Source of the DNA: a virus
Virus record (IMG/VR): IMGVR_UViG_3300004457_000015
Location: 1-29,277 of that record
DNA length: 29,277 bases
Strand: one strand, 5' to 3'
Shown one piece after another: positions 11,701-20,700 of this stretch. Made by a program: the position numbers and the translations under genes. The notes below the pieces were generated by a model. The model was not told the DNA's origin and ran no database searches. It saw nothing but the letters and a program-made list of their open reading frames with translations. Position 1 is the stretch's first letter. Each line of letters opens with the position of its first letter.

Positions 11701-14700
11701 TTGAGGTGCTTCAGCAAATACAATAGAATCACTTTGAATTTGGAAGGAAGTGTCTGGTGTTTGTACAACACCATTCAAAATAACCATCAATTGATTTGCA
11801 TTTGCAATAACTGATTGACCATTATTTACAGTGAGTGGGAACGCTGTTCTAACGCCATCAAAAAGATTGGAGACATCATCAATTCTTTGAACAACCGAAG
11901 TTAGAATATTCTCCGAAGAAGTTAGTCTTTTTTGACGGAAAAGAATTTCACTATTATTGAAATCTTCATAAATCGGTTCTACCAGAGTGAAATTCTGAAT
12001 ATTAGGAACAATTGCCTCATTAGCAAGTTCAACGGACTTGGTTAATTCAAAATCAGTTACCTTATTAGGAATTGTAGTAAATTCATTAATACTCAGTTCG
12101 CCAAAAACCTTAAAGGATGCTGGATGAACATTTCTAATTAGAATATCTTTCCACTCACTAATTGATACTGAAGACTTAACTGCATAAGAGAAATCTTGAT
12201 AGTAATACGAGTCTTGAATCTTTTGTACAATCTCAGAAGGTTTACCAACATCATCAATAAATTGACCTGTCGTCTTAGTAATAGGACCAACTTCAAGAAC
12301 ACCTCTTGCAATCTTCAGGTCAGAAATATTACCAGAAGACTTGGAAATAACGCCAGTAACGCTATTATTTAAATTGAAGGTTCCTGTATAATCAACAATC
12401 TTAAGAATTCTAGGTCCAACTTGCCATCCAGAGTTAGTAGAAACATATCCAGTTGCTGTTGCTGTTTCTAATGCATCGCCTTGGTAAACTAGTTCGCCTT
12501 CTAAGAAGGTTGACGTTATAACATTACCAACTGCAGCACCACCGAAGGAGAAAGTAAGTACTTGTTGGCGACCAGTACCAGGATTAACGAATGATAATGC
12601 ATCACCCAATTCTGCGTTTGCTGATGTAATTGCAATTTTTAACTGATCGTCCTCAAGAGAGTTTGCAGCACCAGCAATAGCATAATAAGTATTCGTTGTA
12701 GTAAGTCTACCGACAGCACCAGATGCAATAGGAAGTTCTGCGCCATCGCCAATATCAACTACTGCCAAAGTAATTTCAGCACCATTTTGGATTCCATGAG
12801 GGAAAGCAAACTGCAATAATCCCAAGTCTTGGTTAACAGTATAGTTAAAGGAAGATTTAAGTTGAACTGTGGGTTCTGAAGAATATCCTGATCCAGGGTC
12901 TTTAACTTCAATTGTACTCAATCTACCATTCTTAATGGTTGCTTCTGCGATTGCTCCACTTCCACCACCACCTGTGATAACAACTGTTGGTGCTTGGGTA
13001 TAACCAGAACCAGGGTCTGTAACAGCGATATTATCAAGAATACTAGTATTGGTTAGTTGAGCGTTAATTGGGAACGAAATTTCAGGTCTTAAAGTGTAAT
13101 CATGAGGATAGTCAAAACCAAAGTTGTTATTTTTAAGATTTTTAATCTTACCAATTTCAGTACCTAAAGTAAAGATAGAAGCACCTGTACCAAAGGATGG
13201 GATAACAACCTCCAATTCAGCACCCGAACCTGTCAATCCAGCACCAAGAATTCCAGAAATTGATTCAATATCAATTGTTGCTGTGGTATATCCTTTACCA
13301 GGACTCGTGACAGTTACTCTTTGAATTTGACCAGGAATTGCTCCCCCTTCATCATCTGTTCCGTCAGCAACTACAATTTCTACAAGACCGCCTTCGCCAT
13401 CACCAGAAATAGGAACACCCGAATAAGTATTAACTGCATATTCAGTACCAGGGGCATTAATGCTAACTCTCTCAATGTTTCTAGTCGATTGAATAGTATT
13501 AATAATAGGCAATTTATTATAGAATCCACCAGAATTGACGATTCTTATATCGCCAATAGAACCAACTGCTTTCTTAGAACTTGTAGTGTAAGTAGAATTG
13601 AGAATGGTTGCTGCACCTTCTGGTTGATTAAGCAGTTTGAATTCAAAAACGTTATCTCCACTAGTAATTGTTCCTCCAGAAGTATCAGTAACTACAAATG
13701 TACCAACGTATGGAGAGAATGTAACATCAAGATAACTATCTCCAATAACAGGAGAGTCTGCACCTGTTCTTGAGGGATCAAAGTAGTAGGAAATATTAGT
13801 AATAACATCCTGTTCCACTTTTAGTTTTACTGTAGGTGTTGGCGCACCGCCGCCAGTAACACCTGGAGTTCCAACTCTCTCGATAGAGTTAAAGGAATAC
13901 TCCAACTTATACAGAGGGTCTTTAGAGAAAGATAAGTTTCCACCCACCAGTGAAGAATGACTTAAGTCAAACAAATACTGATGACCATAATACATTTTCA
14001 AAACAGGTGATTTAATAAAGAAGTTAACCAGTGCTGCACTATCTGCAGGAGAAGATACTGCTACTGTAGGTAGTTTGTAGGTAAATTCGATTGGACTAAT
14101 AACTCTTTCTACTGGGAAGGAACCATCATATTCATCATAAGTCAGTGAATTTACCGTTCTTGTGGGATTGCCATCAATGAACATTTGCTGACCAACAGTC
14201 AAATAATGTAAAGAGTCACTAATGACATATACACTATCGCTATTTGAAACTGCAGTTACTTGTAAAATCTTAGAGAGATTAGCAATTAAGGTAATCTTAG
14301 TTACACCCGTAAGATTTGTAATTTGAATCGTTGAGTATGCTGAATTGTAAGATACATCACCAGAACTTACATTAACAACAGATCCAACAACAAATGCAGA
14401 TGAACCCGAGACTTCATCAATTCTGATTGAATAGTCATCATCGGCATAATCTTTAAAATGAGCAAACTCGTCAAGATTATTGGTTCCCCCAATAATACTA
14501 GGAGCGTCATAAGTAGAAAGATCGATATCAAATGTTCCTGGTGTAGTATTAACTACTTGAGGGAACGTATATAAAATATCGTTAATGTCGCTTGGAATAA
14601 TACCTACTAGACCATATGTGCTTTGCTCATTAAATTGTACTGTTGCTAAGTTTCCAATATTAGTATCATTCGTCCATGAATTATTATTAACTGCCAAGTA

Positions 14701-17700
14701 GACTTTATTATTGGTTGAATCTACTGATGTAATATATCCACTATTGACAAAAGTGCTTCCTGTACGAAGTTCAAGTTTTGACCCTACTGTAAAATTGAAT
14801 CCCTGGTTAATAGTTAACTCTTGAATATTGTCAATTTTAACTGTATTGAATGTTTTGAAGTAGTATCTATCGGCAACTGATGCCTCAACCTTAAGTTTTT
14901 GAGAACCTGGAGATGGAATTGTAGCGGTTCTAGAACTCCAAATATCTCTGGAGTACGTGACAGTTGTGGTATTTTCTGTCATAGTTGTTGCAACTTCGCT
15001 GTAATCAAGCGACTGCAATCCTGGGTCACCTAAACTGTAACCAACATTAACCATTGTAATTGCATTTTCAGTTACAGGTGTAACTGCAGTTCTGGTCCAT
15101 CCAAGTTGAGTATTTGCGCCAGCTGCTGTTACACCCAATCTAGTGGCATCAGAATTTTTATCAGTCTTTAATACAAATCCATTATAAGCAATAAGATCGT
15201 ATCTATATTGCTGTTCAGTAAACCAAGTAGTATCGGTCCAGGTATATGCAAGAGGAACTGCATCTGCAACAGGAAGAGCTAAAGGATTTCCAAAATCTGT
15301 AGGGGCAGTAGGAAGTACATAACGATTCCTAATGCGAATATCATCAAGGAAGAATTGACCTTGATTATCAGAATTGAAAGCACCAGATGTAGTAAATCCT
15401 GGAGCATTACCAAAATGAATATCCTTAGAACCTAATTGAGTATTAGCAACAGTACCACTAATAACTTCAATGCCATTTACATAAGCTTTAAATAGATTTT
15501 CCGTTTTAGTTAGTGATATTAATTGCCAAGTGTCATTAGCAAACAATCCTGTTTGTGACGATACTGCAGCAACTCCTCCACTAAATTTATTGGTATTATC
15601 AGTTACAACTAATTCTAATCTACCTTCGTTTGCACTACCATCAGTATTGTAGTATAACCAAACACCACCTGTTGTATCTTCACCGTCACCAATCGCAAGT
15701 AAAGTATTGTAGTCTGCATTGAGAGTATCGGCATTGCTATTGTCATCATCCTTGTAGATAAGGAAATCGATAGTAAAATCGCCACCAAGATTGTTACCTA
15801 GACTAGAACCAGGAATTTTTGCTGCCGAATTTTCCCATGTAGAACTCTGTCCAGTTTGGAATCCATATATCTTAAGATATCCACCAGTACCATCTACAGC
15901 AATAGAACCATTCAATCCAAGAGTGGTCATTGTATGATGACCTGTCGTATCAGAAAGATCGGTATCAAACTCGAAGATACCCTCATTCCTATTCCAATAC
16001 GTTTGACCACCAATGTAGACATCGCCCGAATTATCAACATTCAAGGTTTCGGCTACAATACCTTCAACATTATTTTCAGTAAAACTATTAACTGTATGAG
16101 TTAAGATTTTACCTTTATAATCAATTTTAACATTAGCAACAGTTTGTTTTTCTGTAGTATTATCTACCCTGGTGTAAACTAGGTTTAAATGTCCAAAAAT
16201 ATCAATTTTTGCTCTTGGCACCAAGTTAATATCTCTTCCAGGAACAGCATACGAATAACTCCAAATACTAACACCATCAGAAGATTTGAATTTACCAACC
16301 CAGAAACTTTCCCTATTAATATCATTAGATTTTAATTGGAGAGTCGCAGAGACGTATAATTCATCAAATTCGTCAATTGCAATACTAGGATTTAATAGAC
16401 TGTATACGTTATTAGAGACTTTTCTAATCCAAGAAATATCAATACTACTAATCCCTACTAATGCTTTACCAAAGACGAGATCTTTATCTGCCTCAGCAAC
16501 CCCTGTAGATGTCTCCATTAAGAAGTATGGTTGACCATCAGACCCTAAAATAATATCAAGAACCTTTTCATTCTGGGTATTAGATGTAAGTTTTCTCTTT
16601 ACACTAAAGGTTCCTGCAGAATCAATTACTGCAATGAAACCATCGTATGGATTTGTAGAGTTTGTATTTGTATATCCAGAGATAATTAAACTATCAGTTC
16701 CATATCTAAGAATCTTAGTTACATTATCAGAACGAGTTCCTCCAGAAATACCAGCATATGCTCTTTGCCACTCTAAAGTTGCAGACAATCCATCATTAGA
16801 TTCTGTATACTTACAAATTATAATATCGGGATTATATGCATCTAAAATAGCAGCATTTGGTTTATTAATACCTACGACCCAAATAGTTTTATTCTCGACG
16901 TAAATACTTTGAAATTCTGTGTAGGCAAGACCCGAAGAAAGTTTTAAAGTTTTATTCCACTCACTAACACCAGATACAGAAAGTTTTGAGATAATAGCAA
17001 TTGTATCTCCACTACTATCCGTAGTTTTACCACAAATGTAGGATTCTTTACTTTCAGAAATAAAAGTGTCATTAATAATTACATCATCTTCATTCGATAT
17101 CGAAGTGATATAATAATCAGATTTTTTGAATACTTGAGGATGAGAAAGTATAACTCTTGGGTTGGTTGTATATCCATTGCCAGAATTTACAATGGTAACC
17201 TTGCTAACAGAACCAACTGAATCAACAACTGCTTCCAACTCTCCACTTACCCCATCACCATCAATAATAATAGTTGGGGGAATATCTTCATTATAACCAC
17301 TACCAGATTGAGTGATATTAATCGTCTCAATGCCTTTAAGTTGTCTGACTACAAATTGCTTATTTGTGGTCTCTATATTTTCAGTATAATCAACAAAAAT
17401 ACTATCTCCAATAATAAGATTATGGGGAACCGATGTTTGAATAACACCATAGTTTTCTGAATTTTTATATTCAAAATCATAAGATGTGATAGATTCACCT
17501 TTAATCTTAGAAACTCTAGCAGATGCACCACTACCACCTGTTTCAGAATTATCAAAAATTAGTTTATCGTCAACTTGATAACTTACACCAGCATTTTCAA
17601 TTACAAATCCCGTTACAGATGCATTTTCAAATTTACTAATTGTTTCAACTTCGATATCAACTTTAGAATCAGTTTTTACCTTAGGGAAATAATCATAAAT

Positions 17701-20700
17701 TTGAAGAGGAGGTTCTTCTAAAATTTGATCGGGGTCATCAGTCTCATCTTGAGAGATGATCCCATCTCTATTTTCATCTTCAACATCAAATAGAAGTAAT
17801 GTGCCATCTTCCAATGTTAATGAATTTGTAGACGCATTGGGAGTTCTTTCAACATCAATATCAACATTTTCATAAGGATCGCGATAACGTACAACCCCTG
17901 TTGGAATATTCTGCTGAATAGCAGATTCGGAAAGATTTAAATTATCTACAATAGAATTGAAACTAGGACCAATAATATAGGGATATGTAGCATTACCTGC
18001 TTCAGTAGAATCAATAGTAACAAAATAGCAATATGTGCCGTCTGGAAATTCGGGTGTTTTGCAGAAACGACCGTTATATTGGTCTAAAGCTCCCAAACCA
18101 AAGACGTATTCATAATCTTCAACAAAAGTTCCTGCAGGATCGACACTTAAAAGGGAACCTTCAGTTCTAACAGGAGATGGATTTGAAGAACTAAGAACTA
18201 AATCAGACTTTAATCTGTAAGAAGTAGAGATTCTAATAACATTGGATGATTGATCTGTAGGATCTTCATACCCGTAGGGTCCGTATATTGGAGTTCCATC
18301 AAATGCCCAACCAATAATAGGAGAGTGATCATTATTAGATTCTAATGATGCTTCAGTGATAACACCATTAGTACTAACTAGATTATCCCCAAGAATGAAT
18401 CTGAGTCTTTGTGGATTTGATAAATGTGCATACTCTCCACCATACTGGTTATTATATCCTTCAAACACTGCCCCTTGAGAACTATCAAAAGTAGCAGATT
18501 CTTGTAGGTTATATGTCCATTGGAATACGTTTGCATCAAATTGTGCTTCACTACCAACAGAAACTAGAGTAATGACCGTAGTTCCTTGAACATAGTTAAT
18601 GCCCCTGTTTAAAAGTTCAATACTAGTAACTCTACCAGCATTTTCCCCAGCAGTATCAATAATTGCTCTAGCCTCAGCACCAAAACCAACACCTTGGATT
18701 TGAACTTCTGGTGCTGTAGTATATCCAGAACCAGCAGAAATAATTGCTACAGAAATAATCCTTCCATTATTGATAATGGCTTGAGCAACAGCACCAGAAC
18801 CAGAACTCAATGATACTGTAGGTTGAGAAGTGTATGAACTACCTTGAGATGAAATATTGACTTCTTTGATAGGACCACGAACAGATGCTGTTCCAGTTGC
18901 GCCAGTACCTTCACCACCAACAATAGTAATAAATGGTTGTGAAGTATATCCAGAACCACCATTAGTGATTAAAATGTTAGAAACTTGTCCTTTTGTAATG
19001 ATAGCAGTTGCCGCTGCACCACTTCCTCCACCACCAACAATGGAGATGAGAGGAGAACTTGTATATCCAGAACCAGGAGTATCTACAGAAATATCGCTGA
19101 TAGATCCATTTACAACAACAGTTGCCGCTGCACCACTTCCTCCACCATCAGAAATAGTTAAACTTGGTGGAGATGCTGCGTCATAATTTTTACCTGCATT
19201 TACAATCCCAATGGATGTTAAGGGTCCAAAAGTTTTTGATAATACAGACTTATAAGACCAAACAGATACACCATTAACCCAAGTACCAATAGGACCTGGA
19301 GCAATTAAACTCTTAGTTGAAATTGTAGTTGTAGATTTTGGAAATCTATTCAGTTTACGTTGATTCCCTGGTAACAAAGCAGACCCAGGAAAAGGTCCAA
19401 TATTATAATTGGGAATACCCGTTGAAGCAACATAAACATAATTATCATTAAAGAATGAATTCAGTACGTTTGTAGTGTATACAGAAATATTTTTATTAAT
19501 TGCAGTATCTGTAGACTTGCCTTTATTCAAGTCAACAGACACCAAAATATTTCCTTGAGGAGCAACCAACGCTGGTTGTGGAAGGAGATACTGGAAGACA
19601 AGATCGCTATCTCTAGAAGTTACTTCAAATGTTCCATTATAAATGATTGGATTTGCACCATAAATGGTAACTTGATCTCCGACTAATACTCCATGAGGAT
19701 TATTACAAGTTACAGTTGCCGATTGATTATTATCTCCACCAAAAGTGATTCCTGAAATACTAATCAGTTTTTTGACATTATACAACCAGGTTGTCAATAA
19801 AGATTCCTGACTAGTGCCGCCAAGTTTGGCAACAGTCAATTTATCACCTGGAAGATAGTAAGAACCACTGTCAGTAAGATTTGTTCGTTGGGCATCAACA
19901 ATACCAACAATGTTCATTACAACTTCTTGAAGCGTTCCTTTGTTCAGATACACTCTGAAATTGGAAGTAACTTCTGTTGCAGAATCCCAGACTTTAGGAT
20001 CTGCTCCAATCGAACCAGCAAAGTTTCTAGTACACTCAATAAACTGGTTTAAAGATTTTTCTTTATAACGAACTACTTCTGTGGTGCCAATTACAAATTC
20101 ACCATTTCTTTCTGGCCAACCAATAGTAGAGTCAACAGTAATAATACTGGTTTCTCCATCTAAAGGTTCTGCAAGTTTTGTTTTGTAAGGAACAATGAAG
20201 GAACCTGCAATAGTTTCTTCAGAAAGAACTAATTCATAGATTGTAGTATTTGAAGTATTGATTGCGATGTAATTTTCTACAAGAGCACTCGCATCTTGTA
20301 CATTCACGTCAGCAATATCTGCAGATTGTGAAATTAGCGCATCTTGAATATTTCTAGGATCACCACTAACTAAGGTTGCACGCAAAATGGTGTTAATAGA
20401 CCAAGTTGCTGCTGATGGTTTGATAATTTGGTCTTTAGGATAAGAAACATCAACTGTTTCTCCGTACAATAACTTAAATAAGTATGCAATACTAAATTCA
20501 GTACCTTTTGTTTCATAGAATCTTTTAATAGTCTTAATTGATGTTCTAACATCAATTGACTTATAGTCAAGTTCTGGTACGTCAGGAAGATATTGTTCGA
20601 CATACTTGTCAAGTAATCTTTTTATAAACAGTGCATCTAGACATTTTACTTCTGCACCTACTTCAGCAGTGGCAGCAGCAGTATTTGCAGAAAATACTGC

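Noticed and set aside
18589-19236. Repeated DNA pieces (such as CCACCACCAA and TATATCCAGAACCA) that look like a direct-repeat array
   Set aside because: The spacing varies and each repeat codes for a Gly-Gly-Gly or Gly-Ser-Gly-Tyr turn in the giant protein, so this is a protein-level repeat and not CRISPR.
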